Shown one piece after another: positions 43,714 through 53,057 of a stretch of 64,000 nt of DNA. The DNA comes from an uncultured Bacteroidaceae bacterium. Lineage in GTDB: Bacteria > Bacteroidota > Bacteroidia > Bacteroidales > Bacteroidaceae. Location of the stretch: positions 1-64,000 of the forward strand of contig CALUIR010000009.1 in the NCBI GenBank assembly GCA_944320785.1. The letters are read 5' to 3'. Under the pieces are notes generated by a model that did no database searches, was not told where the DNA came from, and worked only from the letters and a program-made list of their open reading frames with translations. Both the position numbers and the translations under genes were made by a program. Each line of letters opens with the position of its first letter. Position 1 is the first letter of the stretch.

Positions 43714-44934
43714 CTATCTGAGGTAACATAGGTAGTGTTTTGTGGCCTTTTGGGACAGAAGGGAGATGTTGAACATGTCGGACGCGTCGGCGATGTTCTT
43801 GATGCTGCCGTCTTTGTAGAGGATGTCGATGCTGTCGTCGGCGGGGTTGTACATGTTCTTCTCTATTTGCGGGGTGGCCACGAAGTAGCGGGCTTCTTCG
43901 GTGGTGATGCCGAGGCGGCGGCTGATGTTTTCCTGCAGTTGGCGGATGCGCTGGGGGCTGGCAGGCTCGGCGGTGGCTTCTACTTTGAAGAGGCGGCGGT
44001 TGATGATGCCGCTGGCGAGGGTGGAAAGGACTTTGTCGGGATACGTAGCCCACGTTTTCAGCGCGGCCCAGATGTCGCTGTCGTCCAGTTGGAGGTATTG
44101 GCGGAGGCATTCCGGCTCGGCCAGGAAGCGTTCGCGGGTGATGTCGTTGGCGAGGAAGTATCGCAGGGCGGGGGTGGCGAAAAGGGCGTGGCCTTGCCGC
44201 GTGAGTTCCTTGGCGCGGAGGAGGGCGTGGACGAGCATGCGCTCGCAGGCCACGGAGGTCTTGTGGAGATATACTTGCCAGTACATGAGGCGGCGGGCGG
44301 TGAGGAAGTTCTCGATGGAGTAGATGCCTTTGGACTCGACGACGAGGCGGTCGTCGCGCACGTCGAGCATCTGTATGATGCGGGCGGAGCCGATGTTGCC
44401 TTCGATGACGCCGGTGTAGAAGCTGTCGCGGCGCAGGTAGTCGAGGCGGTCCATGTCGAGCTGGCCGCTGACGAGTTGGTGGAGGAAGCGCTTGGGGTAT
44501 CCGTCGCGGAAGATTTGGATGGCGAGCGTGAGCCGCCCGCCCATTTCCCGGTTCATCTGCTGCATGATGAGCAGGGAGATGTCTTCGTGGGAGATGCCGC
44601 AGGCGAGGGTGTCTTCCAGCACGTGCGAGAAGGGGCCGTGGCCCACGTCGTGGAGGAGGATGGCGGCTTGCACGGCTTCGGCTTCGCTGTCGAAGATGAA
44701 GTTGCCTTTGGCGGCGAGGTGCTTGAGGGCTTCGGTGGTGAGGTGGAAGGCGCCTAAGGAGTGCTGGAAGCGGGTGTGCTGTGCGCCGGGATAGACCACG
44801 GACGAGAGGCCCATCTGGTGGATGCGGCTGAGGCGCTGCATGGCGGGGTGCTGCAGCAGGTCGTAGAGCAGTCCTTTCGGCACTTTGATGAACCCGAACA
44901 CGGGGTCGTTGATGATTTTGCTTTCTTGCGGCAT
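43714..44934 (-). CDS. HD-domain phosphohydrolase (dGTPase-like)
   Basis: The 406-residue protein is an HD superfamily metal-dependent phosphohydrolase. Ligands are visible in YPGAQHTRFQHSLGAFHL (His53, His58) and QAAILLHDVGHGPFSHVLED (His95-Asp96), with SGQLDMDRLDYLRRDSFYTG further on, a hallmark of the dGTP triphosphohydrolase/SAMHD1-like branch. A nucleotide substrate is likely, but the exact one is unknown. Array D lies between this gene's start and the DUF6078-like gene. lpxD follows downstream, so the two may be cotranscribed. Confidence 0.87.
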   Translation of the reverse strand: MPQESKIINDPVFGFIKVPKGLLYDLLQHPAMQRLSRIHQMGLSSVVYPGAQHTRFQHSLGAFHLTTEALKHLAAKGNFIFDSEAEAVQAAILLHDVGHGPFSHVLEDTLACGISHEDISLLIMQQMNREMGGRLTLAIQIFRDGYPKRFLHQLVSGQLDMDRLDYLRRDSFYTGVIEGNIGSARIIQMLDVRDDRLVVESKGIYSIENFLTARRLMYWQVYLHKTSVACERMLVHALLRAKELTRQGHALFATPALRYFLANDITRERFLAEPECLRQYLQLDDSDIWAALKTWATYPDKVLSTLASGIINRRLFKVEATAEPASPQRIRQLQENISRRLGITTEEARYFVATPQIEKNMYNPADDSIDILYKDGSIKNIADASDMFNISLLSQKATKHYLCYLR

Positions 44935-44989
44935 GAGGATGGCTTATGTTTGGGTAAAACTTGGGAATTTCTCTATGGCAGATGGTTTG

Positions 44990-45110
44990 TTTTGGCGGGC
45001 CAAAATCTCAATTTGACGGGCCAAAATCCCAATTTGACGTGTCAAAATCGGAATTTGACGTGTCGAAATCGGAATTTGGCGTGTCAAACCGGCAATCTGC
45101 ACGGCAGGAT
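44990..45110. repeat. Array D: 21-bp tandem palindromic repeat, about six units
   Basis: Six 21-bp units start at 44990, 45011, 45032, 45053, 45074 and 45095. Unit 1 core is the perfect palindrome TTTTGGC-GG-GCCAAAA; unit 3 is TTTGAC-GT-GTCAAA. Both arms have changed together (GGC/GCC to GAC/GTC), and unit 2 is the intermediate (GAC/GCC). Spacers are TCTCA, TCCCA or TCGGA. Across the spacer GTCAAA and TTTGAC also pair. The period is a multiple of 3, so it produces spurious heptad frames on both strands. Confidence 0.92.
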
Positions 45111-45139
45111 GCATTGGCTTGCTTGCAAGTTCTACAAAT

Positions 45140-45589
45140 TCACCAAAGCACGCTGGTCTCGTAACCATCATATTGGGGTTCAACGCCCGGCACGTATTTG
45201 CTGAACACTTCTGCGATGGCTTGCTGTTCTTTTGGCGTGACGGGGTGTGTCCCTTTCCTGCATGTGAAGAACCTGTATTGGCTCGAAAAGCAGCCGATTA
45301 CTTTGGAACGCAGCATTTCCACCTTCCCTGCGGGAACGTTGTCGAACAGGCGCGTCATGCCCCTTGCGAGGCGCACGGGCGCGCTGTCGCGGTAGAAGGG
45401 GCATCCTTCTTCCCCGGCGTTGCGCGCGATGTTGGGGTTGAGGGCATGGATTTCCACCGGGGATGCGGCCCCGCCCTCCTCCAGCATGCGGGCGGCGATG
45501 GCGCGCAGGCAGGTGCTTTTGCGGGGGCATGCCTCGTTGCCCGCGAGGCAGTGCAGGTAGTTGTAGGGGAGGTCTTGGTATTGTGCCAT
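45140..45589 (-). CDS. DUF6078-like cysteine-rich protein
   Basis: A 149-residue protein with several cysteines: LPYNYLHCLAGNEACPRKST with a following CLRA, EEGCPFYRD, and IGCFSSQYRFFTCRKGTHPV. It has no signal peptide. It resembles Bacteroidales DUF6078 proteins of unknown function; the spaced cysteines could bind metal. The last part KEQQAIAEVFSKYVPGVEPQ is a conserved C terminus. ATG 45589, 13 bp after the pyrF stop, is chosen over an upstream start that lies inside pyrF. It is the last gene of this minus-strand cluster before array D. Confidence 0.72.
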   Translation of the reverse strand: MAQYQDLPYNYLHCLAGNEACPRKSTCLRAIAARMLEEGGAASPVEIHALNPNIARNAGEEGCPFYRDSAPVRLARGMTRLFDNVPAGKVEMLRSKVIGCFSSQYRFFTCRKGTHPVTPKEQQAIAEVFSKYVPGVEPQYDGYETSVLW

Positions 45590-45602
45590 GGCTGCTGCGG
45601 TT

Positions 45603-46433
45603 TCAGGGTTGGAAGATGGCCTTGAGCTGCGCCGCCATCTGCTGCTGCACTTCCTGCGCGGCTTGGCGGGCGGCCTCGGCGAAATCGCGTCCTTGGCCGG
45701 CATAGATGATGGCGCGGCTGGAGTTGACGATGAGGCCGCATTCCGGGGTCATGCCGTAGCGGCACACCTCCTCCAGCGAGCCTCCCTGCGCGCCCACGCC
45801 GGGCACGAGCAGGAAGTGGCGCGGGGCGATGCGGCGGATGTCCTCGAACATGCGCCCTTGCGTGGCGCCCACGACGTACATCATCCGTCCGTTGTCTGCC
45901 CAGGCCTGGCTCTTGCGCAGCACTTTCTCGAAGAGGCGTTCGCCCTGCGCGTCCTCCTCCAACTGGAAGTCGCGCGAGCCTTTGTTCGATGTCAGCGCCA
46001 GGAGGATGGCCCACGTGCCGTCATGCGTGAGGAAGGGCGTCACGCTGTCCTCCCCCATGTAGGGCGCCACGGTGACGGCGTCCACCTTCAGGTCCTCGAA
46101 GAACGAGCGGGCGTACATGGCCGAGGTGTTGCCGATGTCGCCGCGTTTCGCGTCGGCGATGATGAACTGGTCGGGGTAGCGGTCGCGGATGTAGCGCACG
46201 GTCTTTTCCAGCGCCTGCCACCCCTTCACGCCGAGGCATTCGTAGAAAGCCAAGTTGGGCTTGTAGGCGATGCAATAAGGCGCCGTCGCGTCGATGACGG
46301 CGCGGTTGAAGGCGAACACCGGGTCCTCCTCCGCGAGCAAGTGTTGGGGAATCTTCCGGATGTCCGTGTCCAGCCCCACGCAGAGGAATGTCTGCTTGCG
46401 CCGGATGTTGTCAATGAGTTGTTGCTTGTCCAT
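45603..46433 (-). CDS. pyrF: Orotidine 5'-phosphate decarboxylase
   Basis: PyrF makes UMP, the last step of pyrimidine synthesis. The 276-residue protein is of the longer (type 2) subfamily. It shows [17 protein letters not shown], the active-site [18 protein letters not shown] (Asp94, Lys96, Asp99), [14 protein letters not shown] and [14 protein letters not shown] (phosphate-binding Gly-Gly). It is downstream of the DUF4153 gene by 26 bp in a run of purine, pyrimidine and translation genes. Confidence 0.95.
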   Translation of the reverse strand: MDKQQLIDNIRRKQTFLCVGLDTDIRKIPQHLLAEEDPVFAFNRAVIDATAPYCIAYKPNLAFYECLGVKGWQALEKTVRYIRDRYPDQFIIADAKRGDIGNTSAMYARSFFEDLKVDAVTVAPYMGEDSVTPFLTHDGTWAILLALTSNKGSRDFQLEEDAQGERLFEKVLRKSQAWADNGRMMYVVGATQGRMFEDIRRIAPRHFLLVPGVGAQGGSLEEVCRYGMTPECGLIVNSSRAIIYAGQGRDFAEAARQAAQEVQQQMAAQLKAIFQP

Positions 46434-46459
46434 GATGATGTGATATTAGAAAGTTCCTT

Positions 46460-48166
46460 TTACTTGTATTCAGCATTGTGGTAAACATACCCGTCCACCC
46501 TCACTTCCGCTTCCGGCAGGAAGCGGAAGCCCGAATCCGTCTCTGCCGCCGCCTGGCGGGCGTAGAAGCCGGTCAGCAGGAAGAAGTTGCCCCGGCATGT
46601 CCGCAGCAGGGGAGGCGGCAGCGTGCCGTGTTGGTCGAGGCTGCTGAGCGTGCCGAGGGGGATGCTGAGCGTGTCCCGCATATCTTCCAAGGGGATGCAA
46701 AGGGCAAGGCTGTCCGTCCTGCCGGTTGCGTTGACGCGGGTGCAGTAGCGGTAGCTTTGCGGCATGGCTATGGTATAACTGCGTGGCTCATAGTAGGAAT
46801 AAGAATGCTCCGTGGCGACCGTGTCCTTTCCATTTGGGGCATGCAGGCTGAAGTCGGTGATGCCCGTCACCAAGTCTCCCGTGCTTTCTGGGCCATAGAG
46901 GCCGTCTAAGTACTTGAGCTTGCTGTTCACACGTTCCGCTTCCTCGCGGGGAGCGGCGGAGACCCATGCTTCATATTGCTCCTCCGTCAGCGGCAAGGCG
47001 CGCCCGCCTTGTTGCAAGGCCGCTTCCACTTCGTTGCGCAGCGCGTTCCGCACGATGCCGGCGTAATTCACCGGCAACACGGATGTCAGCAGGAAGATGA
47101 GGGAGAAGGAGATGGGAATCCAGCTGATGCGCCGCCCCCGCCCCGCAATAAGGCCGATGCACACGGCGTAGAACCACAGGTTGAGCGTGGCCAGGTACAA
47201 GCGGTTGACGGTGATGCCGTAGTCCATGAAGCGGCGGCCGATGCCCACCGTCATTAGCGCCAGCAGGGGCAGTGCCAAGGCCGGAAGCCAGCGCATTGCC
47301 TGTCCCGCCATCCGGCTTCCTTTGGCGATGCGGGCGGGGTAAAGTCCCGTAACGATGCCGGTGCAGAGTGCCATGAGTGCCACCACTAACCACGACACCC
47401 ACCCGTTGGGCAGTTCCCAGCGGATCAGTATGCGGGCGGCATAAACGTACAGCACCAGCAGGTAGCCTCCCGCCAAGGGCAGGAACAAGTAGCGGATGAT
47501 GCCGTTGAGAAAGGCGTTGGAGCGCGGCAGGCGGTCGTGCTTTTCCTCTCCTTGCGGCAGCAGGCCGAGGAACATCAGCAGGGGGAGCGTCACGCAGCAC
47601 ACGACGCCCGTGCAAAGGTAACACTTCGCGTCAATGCTTGCCCCGAAAAGCTGTTCCACGGAAAGCATCAGCAGGCTTATTCCTGCGTACATGATTGTCC
47701 CCACGATGAGGGTCGTGATGCCTGTGCCTGTCGTGGCCAAGGTGAAGTGCCATGCCGGGATGTCGTCCTTTTCGCGGAAGAACGGCAGGAAGAATACGGA
47801 CAACCCGATGGCCAACACTCCGGCTGCATGGGCAATGCTGATGCCGATGGTGCCGCTTCCTTCAATATGGCAATAAAGGTAGAACGCGTCAATGGCTAGC
47901 AATGCCTGTGCGATGGCCTGCACGATGACGGCTGTCCGACGTTTCACCTCTTCTCCCCACAGGTGCAGGCTCAACGAAAGCACCGTGCCGACAGAAAAGT
48001 AATAGCCTAATGCCCATAGCAGGCGGTCGTTGCCCTTGTCCCCGAAGATGGTGTAAGACAGGTAGGCGGTCAGTGCCAGCACGAATGCCACTGCCATAGG
48101 GAAACGCATGGCGCATCGGCGGAACGAATCGCCCAAGCTGCGGAAGAAAGAGGAAAGTCGTTGCAT
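46460..48166 (-). CDS. DUF4153 integral membrane protein
   Basis: The 568-residue protein has about ten membrane helices in residues 20-375 (FPMAVAFVLALTAYLSYTIF, GIITTLIVGTIMYAGISLLML-like segments, WVSWLVVALMALCTGIVTGL, LALPLLALMTVGIG). A soluble C-terminal domain of about 190 residues follows (YEAWVSAAPREEAERVNSKL, TDFSLHAPNGKDTVATEHSY). This matches DUF4153 proteins, uncharacterised multipass proteins common in Bacteroidota. Location between prfA and pyrF is a common order and gives no direct clue to function. Confidence 0.82.
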   Translation of the reverse strand: MQRLSSFFRSLGDSFRRCAMRFPMAVAFVLALTAYLSYTIFGDKGNDRLLWALGYYFSVGTVLSLSLHLWGEEVKRRTAVIVQAIAQALLAIDAFYLYCHIEGSGTIGISIAHAAGVLAIGLSVFFLPFFREKDDIPAWHFTLATTGTGITTLIVGTIMYAGISLLMLSVEQLFGASIDAKCYLCTGVVCCVTLPLLMFLGLLPQGEEKHDRLPRSNAFLNGIIRYLFLPLAGGYLLVLYVYAARILIRWELPNGWVSWLVVALMALCTGIVTGLYPARIAKGSRMAGQAMRWLPALALPLLALMTVGIGRRFMDYGITVNRLYLATLNLWFYAVCIGLIAGRGRRISWIPISFSLIFLLTSVLPVNYAGIVRNALRNEVEAALQQGGRALPLTEEQYEAWVSAAPREEAERVNSKLKYLDGLYGPESTGDLVTGITDFSLHAPNGKDTVATEHSYSYYEPRSYTIAMPQSYRYCTRVNATGRTDSLALCIPLEDMRDTLSIPLGTLSSLDQHGTLPPPLLRTCRGNFFLLTGFYARQAAAETDSGFRFLPEAEVRVDGYVYHNAEYK

Positions 48167-48194
48167 GTTTATGGATTAATGGATGATGTAAGTG

Positions 48195-49304
48195 TCACAA
48201 TTCGCTTTCTTTCAGCCGTTCCGCATTCTCAGCCACAATGAGGTGGTCGATGCAATCCTGGATGTCGCCGTCCATGAAAGCGGCCAGGTTGTAAATGGTG
48301 TAGTTGATGCGGTGGTCAGTGATGCGCCCTTGCGGGTAGTTGTAGGTGCGGATTTTGGCCGAACGGTCACCGGTGCTGACCATCGTTTTGCGCTTCGAGG
48401 CAATGTCGTCGATGTACTTCTGATGCTCCTTGTCGTAAATGAAGGTGCGGAGGCGCGCCAAAGCCCGTTCTTTGTTCTTGGGTTGGTCGCGTGTTTCCGT
48501 GCATTCGATGAGGATTTCCTCCACCACGCCCGTGTTGGGGTTCTTCCAGTTATAACGCAGGCGCACGCCGCTCTCCACCTTGTTGACGTTCTGTCCGCCC
48601 GCGCCGCCGCTGCGGAAGGTATCCCACTTGATTTCGCCCTCGTTGATTTCCACATCGAACGGTTCGGCTTCGGGCAATACGGCCACGGAGGCCGCCGAGG
48701 TATGCACCCGTCCTTGCGTTTCTGTGGCAGGGACACGCTGCACACGGTGTACGCCTGACTCATATTTCAGCGTGCCATACACTTTCTCGCCCGTCACGGA
48801 GCAGATGATTTCCTTGAAACCGCCTGCTGCGCCTTCGTTGGCACTGGACACTTCTAACTTCCAGCCTTTCGACTCGCAGTATTTTGCGTACATGCGGAAC
48901 AGGTCGCCGGCAAAGATGGCAGCCTCGTCGCCTCCCGTGCCGCCCCGGATTTCGAGGATGGCGTTGCGGTCGTCCTGGGGGTCGGCGGGGATGAGCAGCA
49001 GTTTGATTTCCTCCTCCAGTTCCGGGATGCGTGCTTCGCAGGCGGCAGCTTCTTCGCGGGCCATTTCCTTCATCTCCGGGTCGCTCTCGTTCATCATGGC
49101 CTTGGCTTCCTCCAACCCGTTCAGGCATTGTTGGTATTCCTTGCGTGCCTTCATCAGGTCGCTCAGTTCCTTGTATTCCTTGGTGAGTTTCACATAGCGT
49201 TTCTGGTCGGCGATGACGGCAGGGTCGGTGATGAGGGTTGATACCTCCTCAAAGCGGGCCAGCAGGCTGTCGAGCTTGTCTAATAAGGTGTTGTTTCCAG
49301 CCAT
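48195..49304 (-). CDS. prfA: Peptide chain release factor 1
   Basis: RF1 ends translation at UAA and UAG. The 369-residue protein has the stop-codon-reading PxT motif VPATETQGR (Pro192-Thr194) and the catalytic GGQ loop SGGAGGQNVNKVES (Gly236-Gln238), which contacts the peptidyl transferase centre. PxT rather than SPF identifies RF1. The C-terminal SAKIRTYNYPQGRITDHRIN is also typical. It lies 3 bp after purM and 28 bp before the DUF4153 gene. Confidence 0.97.
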   Translation of the reverse strand: MAGNNTLLDKLDSLLARFEEVSTLITDPAVIADQKRYVKLTKEYKELSDLMKARKEYQQCLNGLEEAKAMMNESDPEMKEMAREEAAACEARIPELEEEIKLLLIPADPQDDRNAILEIRGGTGGDEAAIFAGDLFRMYAKYCESKGWKLEVSSANEGAAGGFKEIICSVTGEKVYGTLKYESGVHRVQRVPATETQGRVHTSAASVAVLPEAEPFDVEINEGEIKWDTFRSGGAGGQNVNKVESGVRLRYNWKNPNTGVVEEILIECTETRDQPKNKERALARLRTFIYDKEHQKYIDDIASKRKTMVSTGDRSAKIRTYNYPQGRITDHRINYTIYNLAAFMDGDIQDCIDHLIVAENAERLKESEL

Positions 49305-49307
49305 GGC

Positions 49308-50480
49308 TCATTTGTATTTGAATTCTCCGAATTCGCTGCGGATAATCAGTTCCCGTTTGCTGCTCTCCTCGATGTGGCCGATGACCTGCGCGTCGATATT
49401 GAACGACTTGGAGATGGCGATGGCCTCCTCGGCATGTTCCGGCGACAGGTAAATTTCCAGGCGATGTCCCATGTTGAACACCTTGTACATCTCCTCCCAA
49501 TCCGTGCCGCTTTGCTCCTTGATGGTGCGGAAAAGGGGCGGCACGGGGAAGAGGTTGTCCTTGATGACGCGGCAGTTGTCGCCCACGAAGTGCAGCACCT
49601 TGGTTTGTGCGCCACCTGAACAATGCACCATGCCGTGGATTTGCGGGCGGAGCGCGTCGAGCAGCTTCTTTGCCACCGGGGCGTAAGTGCGGGTGGGGGA
49701 AAGCACCAATTTGCCGGCATCGAGCGGCGAGCCTTCCACGGCATCCGTCAGATGGAGTTTTCCGCTGTACACCAATTCTTCGGGTACGGCATGGTCGTAG
49801 CTTTCAGGATATTTCCCGGCTAAGTATTTGGCGAATACATCGTGGCGTGCGCTGGTCAGCCCGTTGCTGCCCATGCCGCCGTTGTATTCCTTCTCATAAG
49901 TGGCTTGCCCGTAGGAAGCTAATCCTACAACCACATCGCCCGGGCGGATGTTGGCATTGTCAATCACGTCGGCTCGCTTCATACGGCAGGTTACGGTGCT
50001 GTCCACGATGATGGTGCGCACCAAGTCGCCCACATCGGCCGTCTCGCCGCCCGTGGCATATACGCCGACTCCCATGCCGCGAAGTTCTGCCAATAGTTCG
50101 TCTGTCCCGTTGATGATGGCCGAGATGACCTCGCCTGGCACGAGCAGTTTGTTGCGCCCGATGGTGGAAGAAACCAAGATGTTATTTACGGCTCCCACGC
50201 AAAGCAGGTCATCGATGTTCATGATGAGTGCGTCCTGTGCAATGCCTTTCCAAACTGACAGGTCACCCGTTTCTTTCCAGTACAGGTAAGCTAACGATGA
50301 TTTCGTTCCTGCGCCGTCTGCATGCATGATGTTGCAATACTCCGGGTCTCCGCCCAAGATGTCCGGGATGATTTTGCAGAACGCTTTCGGGAAGATGCCT
50401 TTGTCAATGTTCTTAATGGCGTTGTGGACATCTTCTTTGGATGCTGAAACGCCGCGTTGCATGTATCGCTGGTTGTTCAT
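49308..50480 (-). CDS. purM: Phosphoribosylformylglycinamidine cyclo-ligase
   Basis: PurM (AIR synthase) closes the imidazole ring in purine synthesis using ATP. The 390-residue protein is a longer, Bacteroidota-type member. Motifs are HADGAGTKSSLAYLYWKETG (Asp/Gly substrate loop), NIDDLLCVGAVNNILVSSTI, ATGGETADVGDLV and VVGLASYGQATYEKEYNGGMGSNGLTS, read as adjacent segments. A -7 element at 50525-50532 lies 45 bp before the ATG, giving it its own promoter inside the end of the preceding hydrolase gene. Confidence 0.93.
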   Translation of the reverse strand: MNNQRYMQRGVSASKEDVHNAIKNIDKGIFPKAFCKIIPDILGGDPEYCNIMHADGAGTKSSLAYLYWKETGDLSVWKGIAQDALIMNIDDLLCVGAVNNILVSSTIGRNKLLVPGEVISAIINGTDELLAELRGMGVGVYATGGETADVGDLVRTIIVDSTVTCRMKRADVIDNANIRPGDVVVGLASYGQATYEKEYNGGMGSNGLTSARHDVFAKYLAGKYPESYDHAVPEELVYSGKLHLTDAVEGSPLDAGKLVLSPTRTYAPVAKKLLDALRPQIHGMVHCSGGAQTKVLHFVGDNCRVIKDNLFPVPPLFRTIKEQSGTDWEEMYKVFNMGHRLEIYLSPEHAEEAIAISKSFNIDAQVIGHIEESSKRELIIRSEFGEFKYK

Positions 50481-50524
50481 ACTTTATATAATGATGGTAA
50501 GATAATATTCTTGTATTCAATTTG

Positions 50525-50532
50525 CAAAGGTA
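50525..50532 (-). promoter_or_regulatory. -7 element upstream of purM
   Basis: TACCTTTG on the minus strand is an exact consensus match 45 bp before the purM ATG, just downstream of the hydrolase stop codon. No properly spaced TTG was found. Confidence 0.5.
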
Positions 50533-50544
50533 CTTCATTTGTCT

Positions 50545-51495
50545 TTAAGGGATGTATTTGCCTACAAAGTTTTTCACGGTTTCTGTGTATTCCGACGGAT
50601 TGTCTTTGTAGGACATGGCATGCACGGACGTAGGAGCTATCCAAAGTTCTTTGGGTTCCGGCTTGGCACGGTATAGTTCATGCACCATCCATGTGGGAAC
50701 GAAAGTGTCTGTTTCTCCATGGATAAAAAGCATGGGTTTTCTGCATTTTGCAACCTGCTTGAGGGCAGAGGCTTCGCGGAAGCTCCATCCGTAGCGTATC
50801 TTGCATAAGGCGTTGGTGGCATGCATCAAGGGGAATGGCGGCAGGCCGAATGATTCTTTCAGTTGGTGGGCAAATTCATCCCATACGCTGGTGTATCCGC
50901 AATCTTCCACGTAGCATCTGACGGAAGCGGGTTGCGGTTCCCCGGACACCATCATGGTGGTGGCGGCTCCCATGGAAATGCCATGGACGACAATCCGTGC
51001 GGTGTCTCCATAAAGGGCGTTGGCCACGTTGAGCCATTGCAACACGTCCAGCCTGTCGTGCCAGCCCATTTGGATGTATCCGCCTTGGCTGAGGCCGGTG
51101 TTCCTCAAGTCCGGCAGCAGGATGTTATAGCCTAGTTCTTTATGATACAGGTAGCCTATCATGAACATCCGTATGGCGTTGTCCGTGTAGCCGTGTATGA
51201 TGACAGCTGTTTTGCCGGTGGGACGGGCAGCTTTCGCATGGAAGGCGTGCAGCATCATGCCGTCTTTGGCGTGGATGAATGTGTCTTTCAAGGCGTTTGC
51301 CTGCTTCAGGCTGTCAACCCATGGTTTGAGATACGGGTATTGGCTGTACATGTATTGGTAGGACCCTTCGATGTCTTTGCCTCGGTTTTGCGGTTTCAAG
51401 GAGAAATCAAGCAGGTAGAAACTGCCCGCAATGATGCTTCCTACAAGGATGGCAAAGACGATGGCCGTGTAGGTGAATAGCGTTTTATGTTTCAT
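50545..51495 (-). CDS. Alpha/beta hydrolase, membrane-anchored
   Basis: The 316-residue protein has an N-terminal membrane anchor (TYTAIVFAILVGSIIAGSFYLL) and an alpha/beta hydrolase domain. TAVIIHGYTDNAIRM holds the oxyanion HG, IVVHGISMGAATTMM is the nucleophile elbow (G-I-S-M-G, Ser), and the C terminus has IHGETDTFVPTWM (Asp) and PTSVHAMSYKDNPSEY (His), completing a catalytic triad. It likely acts outside the cytoplasm on an ester or peptide; substrate unknown. It overlaps aroE by 4 bp. Confidence 0.87.
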   Translation of the reverse strand: MKHKTLFTYTAIVFAILVGSIIAGSFYLLDFSLKPQNRGKDIEGSYQYMYSQYPYLKPWVDSLKQANALKDTFIHAKDGMMLHAFHAKAARPTGKTAVIIHGYTDNAIRMFMIGYLYHKELGYNILLPDLRNTGLSQGGYIQMGWHDRLDVLQWLNVANALYGDTARIVVHGISMGAATTMMVSGEPQPASVRCYVEDCGYTSVWDEFAHQLKESFGLPPFPLMHATNALCKIRYGWSFREASALKQVAKCRKPMLFIHGETDTFVPTWMVHELYRAKPEPKELWIAPTSVHAMSYKDNPSEYTETVKNFVGKYIP

Positions 51496-52232
51496 TTGTT
51501 CCAGATTTCCCAGCTGGCAATGGCTTGCAGCAATAACATTTCAAGTCCGTTTTTCACGATGGCTTTGTGTGCCGCTCCTTCTTTTAGGAAAGTGGTGCGC
51601 TCCGGATTGTATATCAGGTCATAGAGCAGATGGGAGGAGGTAAGGCAGTCGTAGGGTATGCTGGGGCAACGGCCTGTGTCGGGGAACATGCCTACGGGTG
51701 TGCAGTTGACGATGACCTTATGCCGCTCCATGATTTCAGGTGTCAAGTCTCCGTAGGTGAGCATGCCGTTTTTGGCTTGGCGTGTCACGTACATGGGGGT
51801 GATGCCTAATTGCTGCAGCCCGTGGCAGATGGCTTTGGCGGCTCCTCCGGTGCCTAATACCAAGGCGTGGGTGTGGTGCGGTTCCAGCAGGGGTTCTATG
51901 GAACGAGTGAATCCGATGATGTCGGAATTGAAACCTGTGAGCTTGGTTTTCCCTTTTGGACGGGTGATTTTTATCACGTTGACAGCACCGATGGCTTTTG
52001 CGGCCTTGTCAATGTCGTCCAAGAACGGGATGATTTCTTCCTTGTAGGGGATGGTGACATTCAGTCCTCGCAGGGTCGGGTTTTCTTCGATGATGGCCGG
52101 GAAATCCTTGATGGCGGGAATCTCGAAGTTTTCATAGCGGGCATCGATGTTTTCCGCCCTGAATTTCTCGTTAAAGAAATCTTTGGAGAAGGAATGCTTG
52201 AGCGGAAATCCGATTAAACCATATTTATCCAT
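51492..52232 (-). CDS. aroE: Shikimate dehydrogenase
   Basis: AroE reduces 3-dehydroshikimate with NADPH in the shikimate pathway. The 246-residue protein has the substrate-binding start YGLIGFPLKHSFSKDFFNEK, the catalytic Lys/Asp region LRGLNVTIPYKEEIIPFLDD, the Rossmann loop LVLGTGGAAKAICHGLQQLG and INCTPVGMFP-like VNCTPVGMFPDTGRCP. The length is slightly short of the usual 270. It supplies chorismate for the aromatic operon at 11-14.7 kb but is not attenuated. It overlaps the hydrolase gene by 4 bp. Confidence 0.94.
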   Translation of the reverse strand: MDKYGLIGFPLKHSFSKDFFNEKFRAENIDARYENFEIPAIKDFPAIIEENPTLRGLNVTIPYKEEIIPFLDDIDKAAKAIGAVNVIKITRPKGKTKLTGFNSDIIGFTRSIEPLLEPHHTHALVLGTGGAAKAICHGLQQLGITPMYVTRQAKNGMLTYGDLTPEIMERHKVIVNCTPVGMFPDTGRCPSIPYDCLTSSHLLYDLIYNPERTTFLKEGAAHKAIVKNGLEMLLLQAIASWEIWNK

Positions 52233-52257
52233 AGTTTGAATAGTTGATGTGTTTTGA

Positions 52258-52995
52258 TTATTTCTTTGCCATATAAAAAGTACAGATGCCGAATGTGAGC
52301 CGTTTGAAGGCTACGTTCCTGAATCCGGCCTTTTGAATGATGCCTTGCATGTGTTCTCCTTGCGGGAAAGCCTTTATGGAGTCGGGCAGATAATGGTAAG
52401 CGTGGTTGTCTTTGGAAAACATCTTGCCGACAGCCGGGATGACGGATCGTGAGTAGAGGCGGTAAAGTTGCTTCATGGGGAAGTGTTCTGGGGTGGAGAG
52501 TTCCAAGATGGCGAGGACTCCGCTTGGGGAAAGCACGCGGTGGATTTCGGACAGGGCTTTGTCCAAGTCCTCGAAGTTGCGGATGCCGAACGCCACGGTG
52601 GCTGCGTCAAAGCTTCCATCGGGGAAGGTCAGTGATGTGCAGTCTTCTTTTTTGAAGCTGATTTGTTTGTTGAACCCGGCTTTCCGTGCTTTTTCTTTGC
52701 CGATTTGCATCATGCCTTCCGATATGTCAGTGGCAGCCAATGTGTCGGGATGCAGCATTTTGCAGGCGAGGATGGCGAAGTCGCCTGTGCCGGTGGCCAC
52801 GTCCATGATGCGCCGTGGATGGAACTGTTCTAGCCAACGGATGGCTTTGCGCCTCCATGCTTTGTCGATGCCTAGTGACAGGAGGTGGTTCAGCCCGTCG
52901 TAAGTGGGCGCAATGTGGTTGAACATCCTTTCCACTTGGATGCTCTTTTTTTCTTCGGCGTTGTAAGGTTTGACGTTTTCTTGCGGGTATCTCAT
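52258..52995 (-). CDS. menG: Demethylmenaquinone methyltransferase
   Basis: This UbiE/MenG methyltransferase uses SAM to finish menaquinone. The 245-residue protein has [20 protein letters not shown], the SAM motif [38 protein letters not shown] and [19 protein letters not shown]. In an anaerobic Bacteroidales strain menaquinone would be the substrate rather than ubiquinone. It lies 62 bp after purC; TACCTTTG within the last codons of purC (53070-53063, minus) could serve as its own -7 element. Confidence 0.94.
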   Translation of the reverse strand: MRYPQENVKPYNAEEKKSIQVERMFNHIAPTYDGLNHLLSLGIDKAWRRKAIRWLEQFHPRRIMDVATGTGDFAILACKMLHPDTLAATDISEGMMQIGKEKARKAGFNKQISFKKEDCTSLTFPDGSFDAATVAFGIRNFEDLDKALSEIHRVLSPSGVLAILELSTPEHFPMKQLYRLYSRSVIPAVGKMFSKDNHAYHYLPDSIKAFPQGEHMQGIIQKAGFRNVAFKRLTFGICTFYMAKK

Positions 52996-53057
52996 TTTGT
53001 TTACGATATAGAAATGGGGTGGAAGGACAGGGATAACGGCCTTTCACCCCATTGGGC

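Noticed and set aside
44944-45183. Heptad-repeat open frames on both strands (Thr-Arg-Gln-Ile and Ser-Lys-Ser-Glu-Phe types)
   Set aside because: They come from the 21-bp period of array D, which keeps frame in all phases. Frames on both strands are equally good, which fits a DNA repeat and not a protein.
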